Below are positions 8,440 through 16,595 of a stretch of 64,000 nt of DNA, one piece after another. The number at the start of each line of letters is the position of its first letter. The first letter of the stretch is position 1. The notes under the pieces are model-generated. The model was not told the DNA's origin and did no database searches. It saw only the letters and a program-made list of their open reading frames with translations. The DNA is from Streptomyces sp. 378 (GTDB lineage: Bacteria > Actinomycetota > Actinomycetes > Streptomycetales > Streptomycetaceae), in NCBI RefSeq assembly GCF_030124145.1, contig NZ_JASKMS010000001.1, positions 372,001-436,000 of the forward strand. The letters run 5' to 3'. The translations under genes and the position numbers were made by a program.

Positions 8440-8479
8440 TCTTGCCTGTGGGTCGACGCCGCACCCGGCCTTCGCGGGT

Positions 8480-9631
8480 TCAGGACCGTACGGTCTCCCG
8501 CACACGATGCGCCGCAGCGGAGGAGTGAGCCGCGGGCGGCGTCCCGCGGTCGTGGGCCTGGTCCGCGCGGAAGGCCCACGACAGCTCCGGCTCGGTCACC
8601 GGCCGGAGAGCACGGCGGACCGGCGGGGCACACATCAGGGTGACGGCTGCCGCGGTGGCCAGCGACAGGACGACCTTGCCCGCGGGGTCGTGCAGCCAGA
8701 GGTGGGTCTCGAAGACGCCCACATATTCGGCTCCCTTGATGAGGAAGCCGTGCAGCAGGTAGCCGCAGATCGTGCCGGCACCCAGCACGGTGAACCACAT
8801 GCGCCGGCCAGGCACCAAGGACAGGAACGCGGCTGTCAGCAACAGCGCGCAGACGAACGTCACGACCGTCATGACCGGCCCGGTCCACCAGGGCTCTCCG
8901 AGCTCCTGCGCGCTGTCGCCGTGCGCGAACCAGGCCACCCGCATGCGGGTGGCCGCCCAGTACGCCACGCCGAGGGCGCCCACGAACAACGGCACGGCCA
9001 GCAACCGGACTTCACGGCGCCGCACGAGTGCCACATGCTCCGGCCTCAAACACAGGCCGAGAACGAAGTAGGGCAGGAACTGCAGGACCCGCTGGAGGTT
9101 GAGGTCCTCCCCGATCGCCGGCGAGGTGGAGGCCAGGGCGGCGATGACCAGCGCGAGCGCCAGCGGATGGCGCAGCCGCTGCCACAGCGGGGTGGTGAGC
9201 CGCCAGACGAGCAGCGCGGCGAGAAACCAGGTGAGGAACCAGGGATCGAGAAGGCTGATCGCGTGGTCGGGAGCGTCGTCGACATACCGCTTGAACAGCG
9301 AGTACGCCGTCTCGAAAACCACGTAGGGCACCACGATGGTCGACACCAGACGCCGGAGCTGACGGGGCGAGCCGGTGAAACCGCGCGAGAGGTAGCCGGA
9401 CAGGACGATGAACGCCGGCATATGGAAGGCGTAGACCAGCATGTACAGCGCCTTGGTCGCCCGGGTCCATTCCACAGCCTCCCAGGAGTGCGCCACCGCG
9501 ACCAGGACGATCAGCAGGTACTTCGCATTGTCGAGGAACGCGTCCCGCTCCTTGACCGGCCCGCCCCCTCCTCTCCTCAGCGCTTGCGGATCGGGCGGTT
9601 TGGAGGCGGCGCTCTGCAGTTCGTGCGGCAA
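8480..9631 (-). CDS. Acyltransferase family 3 membrane protein (383 aa)
   Basis: A polytopic membrane protein of the acyltransferase 3 / OafA type, which moves acyl groups onto sugars or other surface molecules. The N terminus has the family start 'FLDNAKYLLIVLVAVAHSW' with the essential His, and 'FIVLSGYLSRGF' in the next helix. About ten hydrophobic segments follow. The TTG at 9631 is taken because AGAAGGAAG precedes it; an upstream open frame to 9721 has no support. As in the neighbouring glycosyltransferase gene, the ribosome site overlaps a motif copy, so the two enzymes may be co-regulated and could act on the same cell-surface glycan. Confidence 0.8.
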   Translation of the reverse strand: MPHELQSAASKPPDPQALRRGGGGPVKERDAFLDNAKYLLIVLVAVAHSWEAVEWTRATKALYMLVYAFHMPAFIVLSGYLSRGFTGSPRQLRRLVSTIVVPYVVFETAYSLFKRYVDDAPDHAISLLDPWFLTWFLAALLVWRLTTPLWQRLRHPLALALVIAALASTSPAIGEDLNLQRVLQFLPYFVLGLCLRPEHVALVRRREVRLLAVPLFVGALGVAYWAATRMRVAWFAHGDSAQELGEPWWTGPVMTVVTFVCALLLTAAFLSLVPGRRMWFTVLGAGTICGYLLHGFLIKGAEYVGVFETHLWLHDPAGKVVLSLATAAAVTLMCAPPVRRALRPVTEPELSWAFRADQAHDRGTPPAAHSSAAAHRVRETVRS

Positions 9632-9928
9632 GACTCTTCCTTCTCGTGAGGGAAGTGCGGGGAGGCGAGACCCGGCCGAAAGAGGCACGGCGGACCGACG
9701 GGCAACAGGCCAGACAGACATACACGCCCCGGTCTACTCGACCAGGAGGCCACCTACGGGGGCTCGGACAGCCACCGTAGCAGGCGTTTTACCTTCCCTT
9801 TGCCGAGCGGTGGTGAAAAATCAATCCGCACCCCGTTCATGGGCTCGAAGGCCGCTGGTCACCGGCCCGACCGCAGCGGTAGGCACCCACCACCCTCCCG
9901 TCGCGTGAGATATTACACAGGCGCCTCC
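9632..9928. other. Intergenic region between acyltransferase start and prfC end
   Basis: About 300 bases with a motif copy at 9639-9652. Nothing else is recognised. Confidence 0.35.
9639..9652 (-). promoter_or_regulatory. Motif copy overlapping the acyltransferase ribosome site
   Basis: CCTTCTCGTGAGGG on the plus strand. Toward the gene it reads CCCTCACGAGAAGG and is followed by AAGAGT and the TTG start. Confidence 0.35.
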
Positions 9929-11530
9929 TCAGTCGTGGGCGGCGATGAGGTGGCCGAGGCGGGCGTCGGGGAACTCCCGCTCGAAGGAGCCCGCCTGCCA
10001 GCGGTCGGGGAAGAGAGCGAGCTGCGCCTTGTCCCGGATGCGGGTGAGGGCTTCGCCCTTGACGATCCGGGAGCGGTTGAGGGCTTCCGCCCCGGCGGTG
10101 TCTGTTGCGCGGGCCAGGCGGTAGGGCAGCGTCTCCAGCTTCACCGGGGAGGAGAACTCCCCGGCCATGCGGGCGCTGACGACGTCGAACTGCATCGGGC
10201 CGACTGCGGCCAGTACCGGCGCCTGGTCCCCGCGCAGGTCGGAGACCAGGACCTGGACCACGCCCTCCTCGTCCAGCTGCGCGATGCCGCGCCTGAACTG
10301 CTTGGACCGGCCGAGGTCTACCGGGCGGGCCACGGCGAAATGCTCGGGCGCGAAGGTGGGCATCGGCGGGAAGACGGCCGCCTGGTCGGCATAGAGGGTG
10401 TCGCCGACCCGCAGGGCGGTGGCGTTGACCAGGCCGACCACGTCGCCGGGGTAGGCGATGTCGACCATGGAACGGTCCTGGCCGAAGACGCTGTGCGCGT
10501 ACTTGGTGGCGAACGGCTTGCCGGAGGCGGCGCGCGTGACGGTCATGCCGCGCTCGAAGATGCCCGAGCACACGCGCATGAAGGCGATCCGGTCCCGGTG
10601 GGCGGGGTCCATGTTGGCCTGCACCTTGAACACCAGCCCCGAGAACGGCGCATCGACGGGCCGGGCGCCGCCGCCCTCCAGCTCGCGCGGGCCGGGCTGC
10701 GGGGCGAGGTCGACGATCGCGTCCAGCAGCAGCCGTACGCCGACGTTGGAGATCGCCGCACCGAAGAACACCGGCGTGGCCCGGCCCGCCAGGAACCCCT
10801 CCTGATCGTGGACAGCACCGTCGGCACCCAGCAACTCCAGTTCCTCGGCGGCCTTGTCCCAGTCCGCGCCGTCCTCGGCGGCGGCCTGTTCGGCCGGGAC
10901 GGTCTCCTCTATGGCCTCGTGGGCGCCGCCGGGGGTGCGGGTGTAGCGCAGCATGCGCCCGGGATCCCGTACGTCGATCAGTCCGCGCAGGTATCCGGCG
11001 TCGCCGACCGGCCAGGTGACCGGGGTGGGCTTGAGGCGGAACTCACGCTCGATCTCGTCCATCAGCTCCAGCGCTTCACGGCCGGGCCGGTCCCACTTGT
11101 TGACGAACGTGATGACCGGGATGCCGCGGTGCCGGCAGACGTCGAAGAGCTTGCGGGTCTGCTCCTCCAGTCCCTTGGCGGCGTCGATGAGCATCACCGC
11201 GCAGTCCACCGCGGCCAGCACGCGGTAGGTGTCCTCGGAGAAGTCCGCGTGGCCGGGGGTGTCCAGCAGGTTCAGTACGCATCCCCGATGGGCGAACTGC
11301 AGCACCGCGGACGTGACCGAGATGCCACGGGCCTTCTCCATCTCCATCCAGTCCGAGGCCACCCCGCGCCGCCCGGCCTTGCCGTGCACCGCGCCCGCCT
11401 CGGTGATCGCTTGCGCGTGCAGGGCGAGGGCCTCGGTCAGGGTGGACTTGCCCGCGTCGGGGTGGCTGATCACGGCGAACGTCCGCCGACGGACCGCCTC
11501 CGAGGCTGCCCACTGACTGCCCGCACTCAT
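9929..11530 (-). CDS. prfC: Peptide chain release factor 3 (RF3)
   Basis: A 533-residue translational GTPase that recycles RF1/RF2 from the ribosome after peptide release. G1 is 'SHPDAGKST' near residue 22, the RF3-specific 'SDWMEMEKARGISVTSAVLQ' is switch 1, G3 is 'DTPGHADFSEDTYRVL', G4 is NKWDR (NKLDR is usual), and the RF3-specific C-terminal region is present. Length fits the family (~530). Its ATG overlaps the stop of the upstream merR gene (ATGA), so translation is probably coupled. Genes for RF3 are usually not placed under a dedicated MerR regulator, so this copy may be conditional. Confidence 0.93.
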   Translation of the reverse strand: MSAGSQWAASEAVRRRTFAVISHPDAGKSTLTEALALHAQAITEAGAVHGKAGRRGVASDWMEMEKARGISVTSAVLQFAHRGCVLNLLDTPGHADFSEDTYRVLAAVDCAVMLIDAAKGLEEQTRKLFDVCRHRGIPVITFVNKWDRPGREALELMDEIEREFRLKPTPVTWPVGDAGYLRGLIDVRDPGRMLRYTRTPGGAHEAIEETVPAEQAAAEDGADWDKAAEELELLGADGAVHDQEGFLAGRATPVFFGAAISNVGVRLLLDAIVDLAPQPGPRELEGGGARPVDAPFSGLVFKVQANMDPAHRDRIAFMRVCSGIFERGMTVTRAASGKPFATKYAHSVFGQDRSMVDIAYPGDVVGLVNATALRVGDTLYADQAAVFPPMPTFAPEHFAVARPVDLGRSKQFRRGIAQLDEEGVVQVLVSDLRGDQAPVLAAVGPMQFDVVSARMAGEFSSPVKLETLPYRLARATDTAGAEALNRSRIVKGEALTRIRDKAQLALFPDRWQAGSFEREFPDARLGHLIAAHD

Positions 11531-11970
11531 CGCACCGCCTCCGTGTCCGCCGCGCTCCCGGCTTCCACGAGCCGAGCCAGATGGCCGTGCAGGGAGCGGG
11601 CGAAGTCCTCCGCCTCAGCCAGTTGCCGTCGCAGGTCCTCGCACCGCGCGTCGGCCTCTACCCAGTACTTGCGCAACCGTGCCACCAGTTCCTCGTGTGC
11701 CTGCTCATCACTCGCCGGCAACGGCGCTCCGCCGGGGAGCTGTTCCAGCAGCTCCAGCACGGCGCGCACGTCCTCCAGGCAGAAGCCCAGCGGCCGCATC
11801 CGCCGCACCAGCGCCAGTCGGCGCACCTCGGCCTCGGTGTAAAGGCGGAAGCCACCCGCACTACGCTCGCTGGGAGCCACCACACCGACGTCCTCGTAGT
11901 GGCGGATCGTCCGCAGCGACAGCCCCGTGCGCTCGGACACCTCACCGATCTGCATCAGCCTTCCGGTCAC
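11527..11970 (-). CDS. MerR family transcriptional regulator (147 aa)
   Basis: The N-terminal winged helix, 'MQIGEVSERTGLSLRTIRHY' followed by EDVGVV and 'GGFRLYTEAEVRRLALVRRM', is classic MerR. A short coiled-coil and a C-terminal part of ~50 residues follow. No conserved metal-binding cysteines (one Cys at 'LGFCLEDV', one at 'ARCEDLRR') suggest a SoxR or metal sensor, so the signal is unknown. The start may be GTG 11970 or ATG 11955; both have short spacing to GA-rich sites. It sits in a two-gene unit with prfC and has a near-perfect dyad 46-73 bases upstream, which is probably its own operator. Confidence 0.9.
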   Translation of the reverse strand: MTGRLMQIGEVSERTGLSLRTIRHYEDVGVVAPSERSAGGFRLYTEAEVRRLALVRRMRPLGFCLEDVRAVLELLEQLPGGAPLPASDEQAHEELVARLRKYWVEADARCEDLRRQLAEAEDFARSLHGHLARLVEAGSAADTEAVR

Positions 11971-12015
11971 GGCCTCACCGCCTCGCCTTATCGCCCGGCG
12001 CCCTTGCCGGACTAC

Positions 12016-12043
12016 AAACCTACCCTCTCGTTACGGTAGGTTT
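12016..12043 (-). promoter_or_regulatory. Dyad operator/promoter of the merR-prfC unit
   Basis: A 28-bp inverted repeat: arms AAACCTACC (12016-12024) and GGTAGGTTT (12035-12043) around the centre CTCTCGTTAC. The centre is a version of the motif seen at other promoters in this region. Such long dyads inside the promoter spacer are typical MerR operators. It may also serve the divergent pfkA gene. Confidence 0.6.
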
Positions 12044-12098
12044 GCAAGTGAGTGGACGCGACGGCCTCACCCACCCTGACCGCCGCCGTCGTTCACGG

Positions 12099-12131
12099 CA
12101 GCGCCACCCACTCCCCTTCGGGGTGGCGCTG
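12099..12131. terminator. Strong hairpin upstream of pfkA
   Basis: An 11-bp perfect stem, CAGCGCCACCC (12099-12109) with GGGTGGCGCTG (12121-12131), loop of 11 bases, no T tract. It lies between the divergent merR promoter and pfkA, 72 nt before the pfkA start, where no upstream gene needs terminating. A leader attenuator of pfkA is possible. Confidence 0.45.
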
Positions 12132-12203
12132 TCCGCCACTCGCCTCGGCCGCGGGCAACCGGCCTGATGCCGCACATCCATCTCCCTTGGAGTCAGCACC
12201 GTC

Positions 12204-13232
12204 ATGCGCATGGGTGTCCTCACGTCCGGCGGCGACTGCCCCGGCCTGAACGCCGTCATCCGGTCCGTCGTGCACCGCGCCGTCGTCGACCACGGCGACG
12301 AGGTCATCGGCTTCCGGGACGGCTGGAAGGGCCTCCTGGAGTGCGACTACCTCAAGCTCGACCTCGACGCGGTGGGTGGCATCCTCGCCCGCGGCGGCAC
12401 GATTCTCGGGTCCTCCCGGGTCCAGCCCTCCCATCTGCGGGACGGTGTGGAGCGGGCCAGGGGCCATGTCGAGGAGCTCGACCTCGACGCGATCATCCCG
12501 ATCGGCGGCGAGGGCACGCTCAAGGCCGCGCGGCTGATGTCGGACAGCGGTCTGCCCGTCGTGGGTGTGCCGAAGACGATCGACAACGACATCGCGGTCA
12601 CGGACGTCACGTTCGGCTTCGACACGGCCGTGGGGGTGGCGACCGAGGCCCTGGACCGGCTGAAGACCACCGCCGAGTCCCACCAGCGGGTGCTGGTGGT
12701 CGAGGTCATGGGCCGGCACACCGGCTGGATCGCGCTGCACTCCGGCATGGCGGCCGGCGCCCACGCCATCGTCGTACCCGAGCGCCCCTTCGACATAGAG
12801 GAGCTGACCCGGCGGGTCGGCGAGCGGTTCGAGGCGGGCAAGCGCTTCGCGATCGTCGTGACGGCGGAGGGGGCCAAGCCCCGGGCCGGGACCATGGAGT
12901 TCGACGAGGGCGGCAAGGACATCTACGGGCACGAGCGGTTCGCCGGGATCGCCCGTCAGCTGTCGGTCGAGCTGGAGGGGCGGCTCGGCAAGGAGGCCAG
13001 GCCCGTGATCCTCGGGCATGTGCAGCGCGGTGGCACGCCGACCGCCTACGACCGGGTGCTGGCCACCCGGTTCGGGTGGCACGCGGTGGAGGCCGTGCAC
13101 CGGGGCGAGTTCGGGCGGATGACCGCGCTACGGGGCACCGACATAGTGATGGTGCCGCTCGCGGAGGCCGTGGAGACGCTGAAGACCGTGCCGGAGGACC
13201 GGTACACCGAAGCTGAACGCGTCGTGGTGTGA
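12204..13232 (+). CDS. pfkA: 6-phosphofructokinase
   Basis: A 342-residue cytosolic kinase that phosphorylates fructose 6-phosphate, the committed step of glycolysis. It shows 'MGVLTSGGDCPGLNAVIRSV' at the N terminus, 'IPIGGEGTLKAARLM' (the actinobacterial GGEGT form of the phosphoryl-donor site), the catalytic 'PKTIDNDI', 'EVMGRHTGWIALH' and 'GHVQRGGTPTAYDRVLATR'. The first ATG (12204) and the next-but-one codon (12210) are both possible; GGAG lies at about 12188. Streptomyces usually encode several PFKs, and this one is monocistronic behind a hairpin leader. ATP rather than pyrophosphate as donor is likely but not certain. Confidence 0.93.
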   Translation: MRMGVLTSGGDCPGLNAVIRSVVHRAVVDHGDEVIGFRDGWKGLLECDYLKLDLDAVGGILARGGTILGSSRVQPSHLRDGVERARGHVEELDLDAIIPIGGEGTLKAARLMSDSGLPVVGVPKTIDNDIAVTDVTFGFDTAVGVATEALDRLKTTAESHQRVLVVEVMGRHTGWIALHSGMAAGAHAIVVPERPFDIEELTRRVGERFEAGKRFAIVVTAEGAKPRAGTMEFDEGGKDIYGHERFAGIARQLSVELEGRLGKEARPVILGHVQRGGTPTAYDRVLATRFGWHAVEAVHRGEFGRMTALRGTDIVMVPLAEAVETLKTVPEDRYTEAERVVV

Positions 13233-13332
13233 CATGAGCCGCCGCCCACGTGCCCGGCGTCTGCCTTGGGGCTCGGTAAAGCAGTTGCCCAGCCGGGCCC
13301 CCGCCGCCGCATCATCGTCGGGACCCGACCGC

Positions 13333-13348
13333 CCCTCACGTTTCAGGG
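13333..13348 (+). promoter_or_regulatory. Motif copy upstream of the monooxygenase-like gene
   Basis: CCCTCACGTTTCAGGG, 9 bases before TTG 13357; the trailing CAGGGAG is also the ribosome site. Confidence 0.35.
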
Positions 13349-13356
13349 AGATCTCG

Positions 13357-13992
13357 TTGACCACCGACCGCTTCCCGGACCTCGCCCGCACCGGCACGGC
13401 CGTGATCGGCACCCGGTACGTCGGAGACGCCGACCGGCAGCAGCTCGTCACCGATGCCGAAGCCAACGCTCTGGACTGCACGGCCCCGCCCCGTGGCCTT
13501 GCCGCCGTCAGCTGGTTCGCGAGCACGGACGGCCAGACCCTGCTGACGCTCGCACAGTGGGACAGCGCCCTGGCACACGACACATACCTGCGTGGCGGCG
13601 GCTACGCGGCCCCACTGGCCGGCCCGCCCCGCTACCGCCTCCACCACAGCCTGAACGAGGAAAACGAGACCCGCGTCCCGGGCTGCCTGATCACCGCGGC
13701 CTTCGACGTCGACGGACCCGAGCGCCAGCGCCACCTCGTCAACAGCCTCATCGCCGTTCAGCCCGAGGACGGCGGGCATCCCGGGGCGATCTCGGCCCAC
13801 TTCCTGCTGAGCGCCGACGGCACCAGAGTGCTCCTCCACACCGAGTGGACCAGCATCGAGGCGCACCGGGAAGCCGCCGAGGCCGGCGACCACGACAAGG
13901 CTCACGACATCATGTCGGGAACTCCCGGCGTACGCCTCACCCACGGCGGGCGCTACCGCCTCCACCGCTCACTGTCCCTGCGCCTACCGTGA
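13357..13992 (+). CDS. Two-repeat antibiotic-biosynthesis-monooxygenase-like protein (211 aa)
   Basis: A 211-residue soluble protein made of two related halves. The first half has 'AAVSWFASTDGQTLLTLAQW' then 'PPRYRLHHSL'; the second has 'ISAHFLLSADGTRVLLHTEW' then 'GRYRLHRSL'. Each is a ferredoxin-like alpha/beta unit of the ABM/dimeric barrel kind, fused in tandem so that one chain can make the barrel that other family members form as dimers. Reaction and substrate are unknown. TTG 13357 is chosen because CAGGGAG lies six bases upstream, although the frame is open from 13234. Confidence 0.7.
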   Translation: MTTDRFPDLARTGTAVIGTRYVGDADRQQLVTDAEANALDCTAPPRGLAAVSWFASTDGQTLLTLAQWDSALAHDTYLRGGGYAAPLAGPPRYRLHHSLNEENETRVPGCLITAAFDVDGPERQRHLVNSLIAVQPEDGGHPGAISAHFLLSADGTRVLLHTEWTSIEAHREAAEAGDHDKAHDIMSGTPGVRLTHGGRYRLHRSLSLRLP

Positions 13993-14067
13993 CCGGCGCA
14001 CCCCGGCTTCGCGCCGTCCCTCACCTCACATCACCCGGCAGGCAGTGGATCGTCCCGGCAGACTCTT

Positions 14068-14081
14068 CGGTAACGTGAGGG
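14068..14081 (+). promoter_or_regulatory. Motif copy at the RNase J start
   Basis: CGGTAACGTGAGGG lies directly before ATG 14083 and supplies its GTGAGGG ribosome site. Confidence 0.35.
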
Positions 14082-14082
14082 T

Positions 14083-15768
14083 ATGAGCCATCCGCACCCC
14101 GAACTCAAAGCCGCCCCGCCACTGCCCGAGGGAGGGCTGAGGGTCACCGCCCTGGGCGGCCTGGGCGAGATCGGCCGGAACATGACCGTGTTCGAGCATG
14201 CCGGCAAGCTGCTGATCGTGGACTGCGGGGTGTTGTTCCCGGAGGAGAACCAGCCCGGCGTGGACGTGATCCTGCCGGACTTCACCTCGATCCGGGACCG
14301 CCTCGACGACATCGTCGCCGTCGTCCTCACGCACGGCCACGAAGACCACATCGGCGGCGTGCCCTATCTGCTGCGAGAGCGGTCCGACATCCCCGTCGCC
14401 GGCTCCAAGCTCACCCTCGCCTTCATCGAGGCCAAGCTCAAAGAGCACGGCATCCGACCGCGGACGGTACGGGTGAAGGAGGGCGACCGGCGGGGCTTCG
14501 GTCCCTTCGACTGCGAGTTCGTGGCCGTCAACCACTCCATCCCGGACGGTCTCGCGGTGGCCCTGCGCACCGGAGCCGGGCTGGTGCTGCACACCGGTGA
14601 CTTCAAGATGGACCAGTTCCCTCTGGACGACCGGATCACCGACCTGCGCGCCTTCGCCCGCCTCGGCGAGGAGGGCGTGGACCTGTTCCTCACCGACTCC
14701 ACCAACGCCGAGGTCCCCGGCTTCACCACCTCCGAACGCGAGCTGAACCCCGCGATCGAGCAGGTGATGCGCACCGCCCCGCGCCGGGTCATCGTCTCCA
14801 GCTTCGCCAGCCACGTGCACCGCATCCAGCAGGTCCTGGACGCCGCCCACGCGCACGGCCGCAAGGTGGCCTTCGTGGGCCGCTCCATGGTCCGCAACAT
14901 GGGCATCGCCCGCGACCTGGGCTATCTCAAGGTCCCGTCCGGCCTGGTCGTGAGCACCAAGGAGCTGGAAAAGCTCCCCGACCACAAGATCACCCTGGTG
15001 TGCACCGGCTCCCAGGGCGAACCGATGGCCGCACTGTCACGGATGGCCAACCGCGACCACCAGATCCGCATCGGCAAGGGCGACACCGTCCTGCTCGCCA
15101 GCTCCCTCATCCCCGGCAACGAGAACGCCATCTACCGGGTGATCAACGGCCTGACCCGGTGGGGCGCCAACGTCGTCCACAAGGGCAACGCCAAGGTGCA
15201 CGTCTCCGGCCACGCCAGCGCCGGGGAACTCGTCTACTGCTACAACATCGTCCGGCCCCGCAACGTCATGCCCGTCCACGGCGAGTTCCGCCACCTGCGG
15301 GCCAACGCCGACCTCGCCATCCGCACCGGCGTCGACCCCGACCGGGTCGTCATCGCCGAGGACGGCGTCGTCGTCGACCTCGTCGACGGCCGCGCCGCCA
15401 TCACCGGCAAGGTCCCCGCGGGCAACGTCTACGTGGACGGAATGGAAGTCGGCGGCGCAACCGAAGCGTCCCTCAAGGACCGCGTCACCCTTGCCCAGGA
15501 GGGCGTCATCACGGTCGTGGCCATCGTCGACACCGACACCGGCGCCCTCGCCGAGGCCCCCGACTTCCTGGCCCGCGGCTTCGTCCACGACGACACCACC
15601 TTCGAGCCCGTCGTTCCCGTCATCGAGAAGACCCTGGCCACCGCCGCCGAGGAAGGCGTCGGCGACGCCCACCAGCTCGAACAGCTCATCGCCCGCGCCG
15701 TGGCCAACTGGGCCTTCCGCACCCACCGCCGCAGGCCACTGATCATCCCCGTCATCATCGACGCCTGA
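14083..15768 (+). CDS. rnj: Ribonuclease J
   Basis: A 561-residue metallo-beta-lactamase/beta-CASP nuclease for RNA maturation and decay, with endonuclease and 5'-3' exonuclease activity in the family. It carries the metal motif HGHEDH (His84, His86, Asp88, His89) in 'VVLTHGHEDHIGGVPYLL', 'HTGDFKMDQ', 'FLTDSTNAEVPGFTTSE', 'SSFASHVHRIQQ', 'TGSQGEPMAALSRMA', 'VSGHASAGEL' and 'MPVHGEFRHLRANADLA'. Length is normal. In Streptomyces the usual rnj gene follows dapA; neither dapA nor thyX is here, so this is probably a second paralogue. Confidence 0.93.
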   Translation: MSHPHPELKAAPPLPEGGLRVTALGGLGEIGRNMTVFEHAGKLLIVDCGVLFPEENQPGVDVILPDFTSIRDRLDDIVAVVLTHGHEDHIGGVPYLLRERSDIPVAGSKLTLAFIEAKLKEHGIRPRTVRVKEGDRRGFGPFDCEFVAVNHSIPDGLAVALRTGAGLVLHTGDFKMDQFPLDDRITDLRAFARLGEEGVDLFLTDSTNAEVPGFTTSERELNPAIEQVMRTAPRRVIVSSFASHVHRIQQVLDAAHAHGRKVAFVGRSMVRNMGIARDLGYLKVPSGLVVSTKELEKLPDHKITLVCTGSQGEPMAALSRMANRDHQIRIGKGDTVLLASSLIPGNENAIYRVINGLTRWGANVVHKGNAKVHVSGHASAGELVYCYNIVRPRNVMPVHGEFRHLRANADLAIRTGVDPDRVVIAEDGVVVDLVDGRAAITGKVPAGNVYVDGMEVGGATEASLKDRVTLAQEGVITVVAIVDTDTGALAEAPDFLARGFVHDDTTFEPVVPVIEKTLATAAEEGVGDAHQLEQLIARAVANWAFRTHRRRPLIIPVIIDA

Positions 15769-15823
15769 CCGGGGCCGCCGCCCCAACACCAGCACACCGA
15801 AGAGCCAGACAAAAGGGGAACGG

Positions 15824-16555
15824 ATGAGCCTGCGCTTCGAGGAGATCGACTGGCAGCCGACACCGATCGGCGAGATCAGTCTGCGTCGGCGCCGTCACCC
15901 GGTGTCGGGCGACGACGTGTACGAGGTCAAGCTCGGTGACGAGTTCCTGATGTCCAGCCTCTTCACCACCGGTGAGATCGCGCTCGCCGAACTCGCCCTG
16001 GCCAAGCTGCCGGAGGACACCGAACTGGATGTCGCGGTCGGCGGACTCGGGCTCGGGTATACCGCCGAGGCGGCCCTGGACGACCCCCGGGTGCGCTCGC
16101 TGACCGTGATCGACGCGCTCGCCGAAGTCATCGACTGGCACCGGCGGGGCCTGGTGCCCCTCGGGGCCCGGCTGTCCTCGGACGACCGCTGCCGCCTGGT
16201 GCACGGGGACTTCTTCGCGCTCGCCGCCGACCCCGGCGGTCTGGACCCGAAGGAGCCGGGCCGCCGCTTCCACGCCATCCTGCTGGACGTCGACCACTCA
16301 CCACGCCATGTGCTCCATCCCCGGCACGCGGCGCTCTACCAGCCCGCCGGGCTCCGCGCTCTCGCTGAGCATCTCCACCCCGGCGGGGTGTTCGCGCTGT
16401 GGTCGAACGACCCGCCGGACGACGACTTCACCGCCGCACTCACCCAGGTCTTCGCACAGGCAGCGGCCCATGTCGTCGACTTCGACAATCCCCTGCAAGG
16501 CGGCACCTCGGCCAACACCGTCTACCTGGCAGGCAAAGCACCGGACGCGCCGTAG
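15824..16555 (+). CDS. Spermidine-synthase-like methyltransferase-fold protein (243 aa)
   Basis: A Rossmann-fold protein of the spermidine synthase-like group: 'ELDVAVGGLGLGYTAEAALD' is the nucleotide-binding loop, 'SLTVIDALAEVIDWHRRGL' places the acidic residue for the adenosyl ribose, and 'FHAILLDVDHSPRHVLH' follows. True polyamine synthases have a conserved Asp in GGGDGG, which is altered to GGLGLGY here, so polyamine synthesis is doubtful. ATG 15824 has AAAAGGGGAA upstream. It is 55 nt after rnj and may be co-transcribed. Confidence 0.75.
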   Translation: MSLRFEEIDWQPTPIGEISLRRRRHPVSGDDVYEVKLGDEFLMSSLFTTGEIALAELALAKLPEDTELDVAVGGLGLGYTAEAALDDPRVRSLTVIDALAEVIDWHRRGLVPLGARLSSDDRCRLVHGDFFALAADPGGLDPKEPGRRFHAILLDVDHSPRHVLHPRHAALYQPAGLRALAEHLHPGGVFALWSNDPPDDDFTAALTQVFAQAAAHVVDFDNPLQGGTSANTVYLAGKAPDAP

Positions 16556-16595
16556 GGCGGCGGTTCGACCCGACTGGGCGATGCGGCGCGTCCGC

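Larger units (their letters stand above)
8119..8479. other. Intergenic region between glycosyltransferase and acyltransferase genes
   Basis: It holds two motif copies (8128-8139 and 8427-8439) and no supported gene. The second copy has GATATT next to it on the minus strand and could be a distal promoter of the glycosyltransferase gene. Confidence 0.4.
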
